NCBI GenBank assembly: GCA_964507095.1
Contig: CAZDOS010000071.1
Location: forward strand, 1 to 5,965
Direction of reading: 5' to 3'
DNA length: 5,965 nt
DNA from: RGIG3102 sp964507095
GTDB lineage: Bacteria; Bacillota; Clostridia; Oscillospirales; Ruminococcaceae
Below are positions 1 through 5,524 of the stretch, in pieces; within the stretch, counting starts at the first letter, position 1, and every line of letters starts with the position of its first letter. The notes under the pieces are model-generated. The model made no database searches and had not been told where the DNA came from. It saw only the letters and a program-made list of their open reading frames with translations. The position numbers were made by a program, and so were the translations under genes.

Positions 1-6
1 TCAAGA

Positions 7-31
7 GTGAGAGCGCTCTCTGCGCTCTCAC
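7..31 (-). terminator. Perfect 10-bp hairpin after the glycan operon
   Basis: A perfect inverted repeat with arms GTGAGAGCGC (7-16) and GCGCTCTCAC (22-31) around a 5-base loop begins 8 bases after the stop codon of the last operon gene. Its position just behind the operon suggests a transcription terminator or a 3' stabilising hairpin. On the minus strand the stem is followed by TCTTGA, not a clear U-tract, and the window ends there, so intrinsic termination is not proven. The left arm also contains part of a 12-bp self-complementary stretch (9-20). Confidence 0.5.
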
Positions 32-39
32 CTGGTCTT

Positions 40-978
40 CTATTTCGTTATCTTCTGTTTGCTCTCTATAACATACTGCCTTTGTGAGAACACAAGGTTG
101 AGTATGAGCGACAGGTACTTCATCACGAAAGCGAACAGTATGAACAGTCCGAAGAAACCGAAGGACTTCACCAGCATCGTCGTCGTCCAGCCGGCTACCG
201 GATTGCTGGACAGATAGATGACCACGGTATACACCCCGGCCAGCAGCAGAACGGCTGCCATCAGAAAGCTCAGCAGAAGGCTGATCCTGTAACCGATATC
301 GGTGAACAGTATCAGGCTGTTGAGGGCCAACTCCCTCTTTACCTGCTTCTGGTCATTGCGAAGAACAGCGTGACCCGAAGGCGTGTATTCAAAATCGGAT
401 ACCGGAAGACCGCAGGACGCATATACCGCTTTCCTGTATACGGTCTTTGCTCCCATGCTCTTGACTCGGTTTATCCCTCTTCGGCTGATGATCGAGAACC
501 TCTGGGTCTTGATCCGGTACTGCATGTTAGAAAATCTGTTGAAGAGCCTGTAGAACAGCTTTGACGACGCCCTGCTTGCTCCCTTCGGGATGGCAAAAAC
601 GATGTCGTTTCCGCTGATGCTCCTGCGGTAGACATCCATTATCATCCGCGGGTCGTAGTCCATGAGACATGAGTCAAACTCATATACGAAGTCGCCTATC
701 GCGATGTCCAGACCTGCCACCATCGCGCTCTCAACTCCCTGGAAAAAACTGGTGTTGATCATGGTCAGGCTGCTGACGTCATCCGCATCGCAGAATTTCC
801 TAATCTCCTCCGCCGATCTGTCCGTTGAACAGTCGTTGACGCAGATTATCTCATACTTGACGAAATTCTCAGCGAGGACCCGGTTCAGCGATGAAAGGAA
901 GGATCCGACATGCTCTTCGTCGTTGTAGACATACACTACTGCTGAGACGAAGTTCTTCTCCTTATTTATATTCTCCAT
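40..978 (-). CDS. Membrane-anchored family 2 glycosyltransferase (GtrB/DPM1-like), 312 aa
   Basis: This is a GT-A fold glycosyltransferase that probably moves a sugar from a nucleotide donor to a polyprenyl phosphate or lipid-linked acceptor at the inner face of the membrane. The N-terminal domain has the nucleotide-binding motif NDCSTDRS (residues 48-55). At the metal-binding DXD position it has EFD (100-102), so the first Asp is replaced by Glu. A QRFSIISRR stretch (159-167) matches the conserved region before the C-terminal helices in this family. Two hydrophobic segments follow (about 231-256 and 268-297), as in GtrB-type enzymes, ending in a basic tail. The ATG at 978 is chosen because AGGAGG lies 6 bases upstream; an in-frame ATG at 999 would add seven residues without such a site. 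The gene overlaps the upstream oxidoreductase gene by 17 bases and is the last of the operon. Family assignment is firm; donor and acceptor are unknown. Confidence 0.9.
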   Translation of the reverse strand: MENINKEKNFVSAVVYVYNDEEHVGSFLSSLNRVLAENFVKYEIICVNDCSTDRSAEEIRKFCDADDVSSLTMINTSFFQGVESAMVAGLDIAIGDFVYEFDSCLMDYDPRMIMDVYRRSISGNDIVFAIPKGASRASSKLFYRLFNRFSNMQYRIKTQRFSIISRRGINRVKSMGAKTVYRKAVYASCGLPVSDFEYTPSGHAVLRNDQKQVKRELALNSLILFTDIGYRISLLLSFLMAAVLLLAGVYTVVIYLSSNPVAGWTTTMLVKSFGFFGLFILFAFVMKYLSLILNLVFSQRQYVIESKQKITK

Positions 979-2092
979 CAAGGACCTCCTGCAGATCATA
1001 TACGGTATTTATCTTTCCCGACAGAACGCTTACAAAAGTAGGTCTGTCGTTCAGCACTCTTATGAGCGTCGGCCTGCTGTCGTCTATCTCGCTCATCTTG
1101 AGGATGGGTTTCATCGAAAACAGCGATCCGACATACTCGAAGCTGTATTCGTCCCTAAGGTATTTCCTGGCCAGCTGTGACATATATCCCCATGCGGACT
1201 GAGGTCTGTGAGGGCAGTCATTGCAGTTTCCGAGATGCTCCGGCGAGCAGTAGTCCTCGATCCCCTTCTGGCACGGAAATACCGGCAGCTTTTCATAGCT
1301 GGTCTCGTGAGGAGTGAAGGTAACGCTGGTCAGCGAGTGCAGTCCGCTCTTTCCGAAAGGCATTATGGAGAAGAACGGGCCGTCCATTACAGTTATTCCA
1401 GTGTCCTTCAGCCGGTCGCTCACCGTGCAGAGGATTATCTCGCACAGCTCATACTTGATCGGAAACGGATCGAATCCCGCAAGGGCATTCACCTGATTGA
1501 CGCTTGCGTAGGTCGAATTAAGCACGAAGGGAGCTTCATACTCCTCTCCGCTTCTGAGAGTCAGCCTGTAAACATCTCCTTCTTCCCTGATGCCGCTTAT
1601 GAAGCTGTTGTACCTGATCTCGACATTGTCCAGCGCTTTCAGATCCTTCAGAAGAAGGTCCCTGAGTATCTCCCAGTCATAGGTGTACTCCTTTGTTAGG
1701 AATGTTCCGTCGCACATGCCTTCCCTAAAGTACTTTGTATTGGATATGGCTTCGCACGGAATGCCCGTATCCCTGCAGAACTTCTCGAACTGATCCTTGT
1801 CCGTCCATGAGAAGTTCGCGCTTGTGGCATATATCTTGGTGAAGTCGTCCTTTATGCATTCCGGGTAGTCTTGGCAGAATCGCTCGAAATAACCCCTGCT
1901 CTTCGATGCAGTGGATATGCTCCTCGGGTAATGGTATCCCATGTGGACTCTCGCCTGGTTCATGTACGTGGCTCTGGCGAACGGGACCGCGTCGCACTCG
2001 AGCACGAGTATCTTTTCGCCCTTCCTGCCGCAGTGTATCGCGCTGTAGAGTCCGTACAGACCCCGGCCTATGATGATCTTGTCGTAATTCAT
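962..2092 (-). CDS. FAD-dependent oxidoreductase, DAO-type Rossmann fold, 376 aa
   Basis: This is a flavoprotein whose substrate is not evident. The N-terminus begins with a beta strand and the dinucleotide-binding motif GRGLYG (residues 9-14, fitting GxGxxG), followed by an acidic residue after the second strand (LVLEC, E32) that would bind the ribose of FAD. A motif NQARVHMGYHYPRS (45-58) is what I recall from FAD oxidoreductases in bacterial polysaccharide loci. A central stretch has four cysteines (274, 282, 290, 293; C-x7-C-x7-C-x2-C). The C-terminus (RPTLIRVLNDRPTFVSVLSG, about 340-359) resembles the FAD-closing segment of DAO-like proteins. The start at 2092 is preferred: AAGGA lies 7 bases upstream and the Rossmann motif follows directly. 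The longer reading frame to 2230 would add 46 residues that lie over the upstream glycosyltransferase. The gene shares an ATGA overlap with that gene. It probably oxidises or rearranges a sugar or sugar-linked intermediate; this role is inferred from context. Confidence 0.85.
   Translation of the reverse strand: MNYDKIIIGRGLYGLYSAIHCGRKGEKILVLECDAVPFARATYMNQARVHMGYHYPRSISTASKSRGYFERFCQDYPECIKDDFTKIYATSANFSWTDKDQFEKFCRDTGIPCEAISNTKYFREGMCDGTFLTKEYTYDWEILRDLLLKDLKALDNVEIRYNSFISGIREEGDVYRLTLRSGEEYEAPFVLNSTYASVNQVNALAGFDPFPIKYELCEIILCTVSDRLKDTGITVMDGPFFSIMPFGKSGLHSLTSVTFTPHETSYEKLPVFPCQKGIEDYCSPEHLGNCNDCPHRPQSAWGYMSQLARKYLRDEYSFEYVGSLFSMKPILKMSEIDDSRPTLIRVLNDRPTFVSVLSGKINTVYDLQEVLDGEYK
985..990 (-). 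promoter_or_regulatory. Shine-Dalgarno of the membrane glycosyltransferase
   Basis: A perfect AGGAGG sits 6 bases upstream of the ATG at 978, inside the 3' end of the preceding gene. It decides the start at 978 over the in-frame ATG at 999 and supports coupled translation across the 17-base overlap. Confidence 0.8.
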
Positions 2093-2892
2093 CGTTCTTT
2101 CCTTGGATTGTATCGTCCCGCCGCGTTTTCCATCAGTATCCTCATCAGCCGGGCATTGCCTCTTATGGGGCTTATCTTGGTCGGGGTCTTTCCCGTGTTC
2201 GGGTATGCCCTTGTCACCGGCACCTCGCATGAACGGAGCTTGAGCTGTCCGGCTCTGCTGGAAAGGTAGGCCAGAAGCTCATAGGTCTTGAATATGTCTC
2301 TGAACGGCTGGACCTTCGGGTGAGTCAGGTAGCGCTTTGAATACGCCCTGAAATTGTTGGTCGTGTCGGTGTACTTGTGATGAGCCGTAAGCGAGATCAC
2401 AGGGGAATGGATGTATTTCACCGCCAGATGCCTTGAGATCGGAGTATTTATGGCCTGGCCGCCGGCGATGAACCTTGAGCCCGCCACATAATCATACCCT
2501 TCATCCAGTTTTGCTATGAACTTCCTGACATCCTCGATGGAATCCTTGTTGTTACCGTCAATGGTGATGATCCCCTCATAGCCTCTGTTGAGCGCCCAGT
2601 AAAAGCCCATCCTGAGCTGCGCTCCCTGCTTTCCGGGGCCTCTCTTGACCAGAAGGGTGTTGACTCCCATTGCCCTGAGCATGTCCTCGTCCGTGCTTCC
2701 GTCAGTGGAGCCGCCGTCGCATATCACGATATCGCATATCTGGTGGACCTTGTTGACCCTTGCTCTCATGAGCTCGAGCCTGATGTTCTCGCCCTCGTTG
2801 ATTATCGGTATGCAAAGGCAGTATTTATTGTTCTTCTCGCTGTATTCCCAGCAGTCAAAATCAGGAACTCCTGCAATATCACGGTATTCCAT
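2089..2892 (-). CDS. Soluble family 2 glycosyltransferase (DPM1/DPG synthase-like), 267 aa
   Basis: This GT-A fold enzyme is expected to transfer a sugar from a nucleotide donor, commonly to polyprenyl phosphate in this family. Visible motifs are the first strand with CIPIINEGENI (residues 27-37), the nucleotide-binding DGGSTDGS (59-66), a GPGKQGAQLRMGF stretch (85-97) typical of DPM-like enzymes, and a DXD-like motif DGN with a nearby Asp (112-117, DGNNKD). TDTTNNFRAYSK (175-186) lies where these enzymes carry their acceptor-side motif. No membrane segment is present, so it is cytosolic or peripheral. The ATG at 2892 is chosen because AAGGAG lies 7 bases upstream; an in-frame ATG at 2922 would add ten residues. 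It overlaps the isomerase gene by 14 bases and the oxidoreductase gene by 4. Family is secure; substrate is unknown. Confidence 0.9.
   Translation of the reverse strand: MEYRDIAGVPDFDCWEYSEKNNKYCLCIPIINEGENIRLELMRARVNKVHQICDIVICDGGSTDGSTDEDMLRAMGVNTLLVKRGPGKQGAQLRMGFYWALNRGYEGIITIDGNNKDSIEDVRKFIAKLDEGYDYVAGSRFIAGGQAINTPISRHLAVKYIHSPVISLTAHHKYTDTTNNFRAYSKRYLTHPKVQPFRDIFKTYELLAYLSSRAGQLKLRSCEVPVTRAYPNTGKTPTKISPIRGNARLMRILMENAAGRYNPRKER
2100..2104 (-). promoter_or_regulatory. Shine-Dalgarno of the FAD oxidoreductase
   Basis: AAGGA lies 7 bases upstream of the ATG at 2092, within the last codons of the preceding glycosyltransferase. With the ATGA stop/start overlap it supports the start at 2092 and re-initiation by terminating ribosomes. 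Confidence 0.65.
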
Positions 2893-3691
2893 TGAAAAAC
2901 TCCTTGACGAATAAAATGGCACCCTTTGCCGCCTGTATGTCTCCGGTATTCTTCATCTCAACTGAGATGTATCCGTCGTAATCTATCTTTCCCAGGACCT
3001 TCCTCAGGGTCCTGTATTCCTCGCATTCCTCTATGGGAACCAGATTCGGGAATGAAATATGTATGTGATTGACCAGTGTCTTGTAGGTCTTTACGAGATG
3101 AGGGTTCTCTTTGTTGTGGATCATCGTTCCCATGTCTATGTTGACCTTGAGACCGCTGCTTCCCACTTTTCTTGCGAATTCACAGGCCTCTCTCGTTCCG
3201 TTCAGGAAATTCGTTCCGTATATCTCGGGATTCGCTTCCATTGCCAGGACCGTGTGATGCTCACTTGCATAGTCTCCCAGTTCTTTGAAGAACGGGAGCG
3301 CTGTCTCCATGACCTGCTTTTCGCTCATCTCTTCCGGGATCCGTCTGTTCCTCGGGCAGCCGAACACCATGTTGTTGATGCCCATGCTCTCGGCGAACAG
3401 GATCGCCTTCTTCGTGTACGCCAGAAGTCTTTCCCTTTCCTCGTCTGTCCCGAATATCCTGTCGGAGACTCTGTACCATATGCTCTGCATGCTGGATACC
3501 GAAAGCGAGTATCTGTTCTTCAGCATCCGGGCGTAAAGATGACTTCTCTCGAGATTGTCGTAAGGATCATCAAAGAGCCTGGTCGGGGCTATCTCCAGCC
3601 CCTGTATGCCGTTTTCCTTAAGGAACCGGTACATCTCGGCATCATGTTCCTTGTCCCAGGCTATGTTGGATATTGAATATTTTAATTCCAT
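2879..3691 (-). CDS. Sugar phosphate isomerase/epimerase-like TIM barrel, 270 aa
   Basis: The protein belongs to the xylose isomerase-like / AP endonuclease 2 TIM-barrel superfamily, whose members isomerise or epimerise sugars at a divalent metal centre. Likely metal ligands and active-site residues appear in the expected order: GLEIAP (E33), MEANP (E152), NIDMGT (D186), HIHIS (H209/H211) and SVEMK (E245). VFGCPRNR (109-116) marks a middle strand. It is the first gene of the four-gene operon and overlaps the next gene by 14 bases. The start is uncertain. MELKYSISNIAW (ATG at 3691) looks like the usual family N-terminus and has a weak TGGA about 9 bases upstream. An in-frame ATG at 3709 would add six residues but has no Shine-Dalgarno. 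It probably makes the sugar precursor used by the glycosyltransferases, which is inference from neighbours. Confidence 0.85.
   Translation of the reverse strand: MELKYSISNIAWDKEHDAEMYRFLKENGIQGLEIAPTRLFDDPYDNLERSHLYARMLKNRYSLSVSSMQSIWYRVSDRIFGTDEERERLLAYTKKAILFAESMGINNMVFGCPRNRRIPEEMSEKQVMETALPFFKELGDYASEHHTVLAMEANPEIYGTNFLNGTREACEFARKVGSSGLKVNIDMGTMIHNKENPHLVKTYKTLVNHIHISFPNLVPIEECEEYRTLRKVLGKIDYDGYISVEMKNTGDIQAAKGAILFVKEFFNGIP
2900..2905 (-). promoter_or_regulatory. Shine-Dalgarno of the soluble glycosyltransferase
   Basis: AAGGAG lies 7 bases upstream of the ATG at 2892, inside the coding end of the isomerase gene. It selects 2892 over the in-frame ATG at 2922 and indicates translational coupling. 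Confidence 0.75.
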
Positions 3692-3709
3692 TACGGGTTT
3701 TCCATTCAT

Positions 3710-3896
3710 TTATGGTGAATATATAACTGGTTGTTATACATATTTAAGTTGTGACCGTCGGTCCGATTTTCAAAAATCTCTGTTTTTCAACACCTTTTTC
3801 AACAATATGTTGAAAACAGAAGGCAAAAACTCATTTTTGTAACCGGTGTATTAATATGCAGTCCCTTGCTGAAAACTACCTTATGTAATATGACCT
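3710..3896 (-). promoter_or_regulatory. Palindrome-rich control region of the glycan operon
   Basis: This 187-base AT-rich gap between the SDR gene and the operon holds no convincing gene. It carries several short palindromes: TATAAC/GTTATA (3722-3738), GACCG/CGGTC (3753-3763), GATTTT/AAAATC (3765-3778), the TTTTCAACA repeat set (3780-3819), CAAAAA/TTTTTG (3824-3839), ACCGGT (3842-3847) and TATTAATA (3849-3856). I found no clean -35/-10 pair on the minus strand. Possible -10 elements are TATAAC (3733-3738, reverse strand) with a poor -35, or TACAAA paired with GGGACT further upstream. A regulated or activator-dependent promoter is likely, but this is inference. No strong terminator separates the SDR gene from the operon, so read-through is possible. 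Confidence 0.5.
3780..3819. repeat. TTTTCAACA direct and inverted repeat cluster
   Basis: Three copies of TTTTCAACA occur in 40 bases. Two are direct repeats 12 bases apart (about 3783-3792 and 3795-3804). The third is inverted (3808-3816) and forms a perfect 9-bp palindrome with the middle copy around ATA (3796-3816). The outer copy, extended as CTGTTTTTCAACA, also pairs with TGTTGAAAACAG (3808-3819) apart from one extra T. The layout fits a protein-binding operator with one full site and one adjacent half site, or two mutually exclusive RNA hairpins in the operon leader. Confidence 0.65.
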
Positions 3897-4808
3897 TTAC
3901 AGTTTCAGCTCCCGTTCCACGAATCTCTTGATGTCCTCGTATATGAAATCGGCCTTCTGGATGTATCCGTTCTCGCCGCCGAAGATGTCCCGGTGCATCG
4001 TCCTGAAATCATAGTTCGGCACGGGCCTGTCAAGTTCGTTCACGAATTTCTCTCCGGTAATGTGCTCATACAGCTTTCCGATATTTATCGGTTCTGTGGC
4101 CAGATGCATGAGCCTTATGTCGTTATCCAGGACCTTCTTTATGTCATTGTAAAGATACCTGAGGTTGTAATACTGGAACATGCCTCTGCTGTCGGTGAAA
4201 TTCAGTGCCGAGAAGCCCAGTTTCTTGAATGTTTCCCTGAGTTTAGGCCTGTCAACGCCCTCCTTCAGCCGCCAGAAGCCGTCGCCTCTGTCAAAGTAGC
4301 TTGCGTAAAGGAGCGGATCGCGCCGCCCGAGCTCCGCGATCTTCGCGTCCGTGAGCATGGAAGGGATGTAGTTGATGTAGTCGTAAACGAAATTCTTCTT
4401 TATGTTCTTGCCGTAAAGGCCCGGAAGCCTGACCACGGTACTGTCAAATTCCTTCATCACCCACTCCTCGAGCAGATGCCTGTTGTGTCCGTAGGCCTGA
4501 CTCGAATACGCCGGACAGCTCTCGTCCTTTCCGTTCGGCTCCTCAAAGACGTCGACAGTGGATATGAGCACCACTTTCTTTGGCTTAATCAGCCTGATGT
4601 TGTTCAGTGCGTTTTCAACTACGGCAAGATCCTTGGGAGGATCGTTGTTTGCCAGAAACTTCGCTGCCGGCACTCCGGCATAGAAAAGCAGCTCCGGTCT
4701 CGTTCCGAAGGCTTCTTCGATGTTCTTCTCGTCATAAAGCCCCTCAAAGTTTCCCTGAGCGCGCAGATTGGATCCTACAAATCCTGAATATCCTACAAGA
4801 GATTCCAT
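3897..4808 (-). CDS. NAD(P)-dependent epimerase/dehydratase-like extended SDR, 303 aa
   Basis: The protein is a Rossmann-fold extended short-chain dehydrogenase/reductase, a family that often epimerises, dehydrates or reduces nucleotide sugars. The N-terminus carries the cofactor motif GYSGFVG (residues 6-12). The active-site strand is LISTVDVF (81-88, with S83/T84) and the catalytic Tyr is in AYGHNR (105-110). The normal YxxxK reads Y106-G-H-N-R110, so Lys is replaced by Arg. RLPGLYG (127-133) is the usual strand after the active site. The C-terminal half (about 140-303) is the substrate-binding part and is not diagnostic. The start has AAGGG 7 bases upstream and a near-consensus promoter further up. 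It lies 187 bases upstream of the glycan operon on the same strand and may supply a nucleotide sugar to it. Exact reaction is unknown. Confidence 0.85.
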   Translation of the reverse strand: MESLVGYSGFVGSNLRAQGNFEGLYDEKNIEEAFGTRPELLFYAGVPAAKFLANNDPPKDLAVVENALNNIRLIKPKKVVLISTVDVFEEPNGKDESCPAYSSQAYGHNRHLLEEWVMKEFDSTVVRLPGLYGKNIKKNFVYDYINYIPSMLTDAKIAELGRRDPLLYASYFDRGDGFWRLKEGVDRPKLRETFKKLGFSALNFTDSRGMFQYYNLRYLYNDIKKVLDNDIRLMHLATEPINIGKLYEHITGEKFVNELDRPVPNYDFRTMHRDIFGGENGYIQKADFIYEDIKRFVERELKL

Positions 4809-4837
4809 GTATTTTCCCTTTATTATTTATTTCTGTA

Positions 4838-4867
4838 ATTATACTTGGTTTTCATGTATGCAGTCAA
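4838..4867 (-). promoter_or_regulatory. Sigma-A/70 promoter of the SDR gene
   Basis: On the minus strand TTGACT (4862-4867) and TATAAT (4838-4843) are separated by 18 bases, matching 11 of 12 consensus positions. Transcription would begin near 4831, giving a leader of about 22 bases that contains the AAGGG ribosome binding site (4816-4820). Confidence 0.8.
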
Positions 4868-4915
4868 TTTTATAGTACTTCTCAATTGTTGCAAAACTAT
4901 TAACTTTTGGCTTCT

Positions 4916-4938
4916 GGCGCGGCTAATTGCGCCGCGTC
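4916..4938. repeat. GC-rich inverted repeat between divergent promoters
   Basis: CGCGGC (4918-4923) and GCCGCG (4931-4936) flank a 7-base loop, and the stem can extend by a G-U and a G-C pair. It lies upstream of both the SDR promoter and the acetyltransferase promoter, so neither transcript should include it. It could be an operator or a remnant of an earlier terminator. Confidence 0.5.
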
Positions 4939-4952
4939 CGTGAAAGGTCGTG

Positions 4953-4982
4953 TTGACATGTGGAACGGCCTGAAAATATAAT
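4953..4982 (+). promoter_or_regulatory. Perfect-consensus sigma-A/70 promoter of the acetyltransferase
   Basis: TTGACA (4953-4958) and TATAAT (4977-4982) both match consensus exactly, with an 18-base spacer. Transcription should begin near 4989, leaving a leader of about 18 bases that is mostly the ribosome binding site GGGAG (4996-5000), 6 bases before the ATG. Strong, largely constitutive expression is the simplest expectation. Confidence 0.85.
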
Positions 4983-5006
4983 GAGAAAAAAGAAAGGGAG
5001 ACGGTT

Positions 5007-5489
5007 ATGGATATACAGATAATTGAAGGTTATGATCATCCCCGGCAGGTTGGCATTCTGTTCAACGAATATACGGCCAGCCTCATAGAGGGCGATCCCG
5101 AATTCCGGAAATACCTGGAGATACAGAACTACGACGAGGAACTGAAGCACCTTGAAGCCAAATACGGCAAGCCCGAGGGAAGCCTGTATATGCTGCTGGT
5201 CGACGGCGAGCCTGCAGGTTGCATCGCCATGAGAAAGATTGATGATGAGAACCGGGAAATGAAGAGACTGTACGTCAGATCCTCTTACAGAGGGCTGCAT
5301 CTGGGCGAAAAACTGGCCAGGAAGGTGATCCGGGACGCCAAGGCATACGGATACAGGCACATGCTCCTTGACACTCTTCCGTTCCTTGAGGCGGCGCTGA
5401 TGCTGTATAAGAAACTGGGATTCTATGAGATACCGAGCTATAACGACAGTCCTATGGACACGTCGATATACATGAAACTCGACCTTTAA
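5007..5489 (+). CDS. GNAT family N-acetyltransferase, 160 aa
   Basis: The protein is expected to transfer an acetyl group from acetyl-CoA to an amine on a small molecule or protein; the substrate cannot be told. Length is typical of a single-domain GNAT. Strand beta-4 and the acetyl-CoA loop are seen in MKRLYVRSSYRGLHLGEKL (residues 85-103). The pyrophosphate-binding RxxGxG reads R95-G-L-H98-L-G100, so the first Gly is replaced by His. The following helix (101-115), LLDTLPF (120-126) and LYKKLGFYEI (133-142) are the usual motif B region, including the common YxxxGF ending. The start is supported by GGGAG 6 bases upstream and a consensus promoter. It is a monocistronic gene, divergent from the SDR and convergent with the feo genes, with a terminator hairpin 6 bases past the stop codon. 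No link to the glycan operon is shown by the sequence. Confidence 0.9.
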   Translation: MDIQIIEGYDHPRQVGILFNEYTASLIEGDPEFRKYLEIQNYDEELKHLEAKYGKPEGSLYMLLVDGEPAGCIAMRKIDDENREMKRLYVRSSYRGLHLGEKLARKVIRDAKAYGYRHMLLDTLPFLEAALMLYKKLGFYEIPSYNDSPMDTSIYMKLDL

Positions 5490-5495
5490 AAGGAA

Positions 5496-5524
5496 AAGCC
5501 CTCCATAAGGAGGGCTTGCTTTTT
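5496..5524 (+). terminator. Rho-independent terminator, probably bidirectional
   Basis: A perfect 9-bp stem AAGCCCTCC (5496-5504) / GGAGGGCTT (5509-5517) with loop ATAA is followed on the plus strand by GC and a T run (5520-5524), ending the acetyltransferase transcript. On the minus strand the same stem is followed by TTCCTTTT, so it can also end the feo transcript, whose last stop codon lies at 5523. Confidence 0.9.

Noticed and set aside
2093..2230. N-terminal extension of the FAD oxidoreductase
   Set aside because: It would add 46 low-complexity charged residues before the Rossmann strand and overlie the glycosyltransferase; the ATG at 2092 has a Shine-Dalgarno and an ATGA junction.
3059..3676. 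205-codon plus-strand open frame opposite the isomerase gene
   Set aside because: It is an antisense shadow of a gene with clear TIM-barrel motifs and shows no family features.
3765..3778. Possible CodY box
   Set aside because: The best alignment to AATTTTCWGAAAATT has about four mismatches, and short AT palindromes are common in this gap.
3796..3816. Spo0A box-like TGTTGAA
   Set aside because: It differs from TGTCGAA at the informative C, and the palindromic arrangement is not typical of 0A boxes.
3710..3896. Invertible (phase-variable) promoter
   Set aside because: Such elements need longer inverted repeats flanking a promoter of 100 bases or more; here the arms are short and close together, and no recombinase gene is visible.
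3993..4787. 264-codon plus-strand open frame opposite the SDR gene
   Set aside because: It mirrors the well-supported SDR on the other strand, has no recognisable domain, and lacks a promoter and ribosome binding site of its own.
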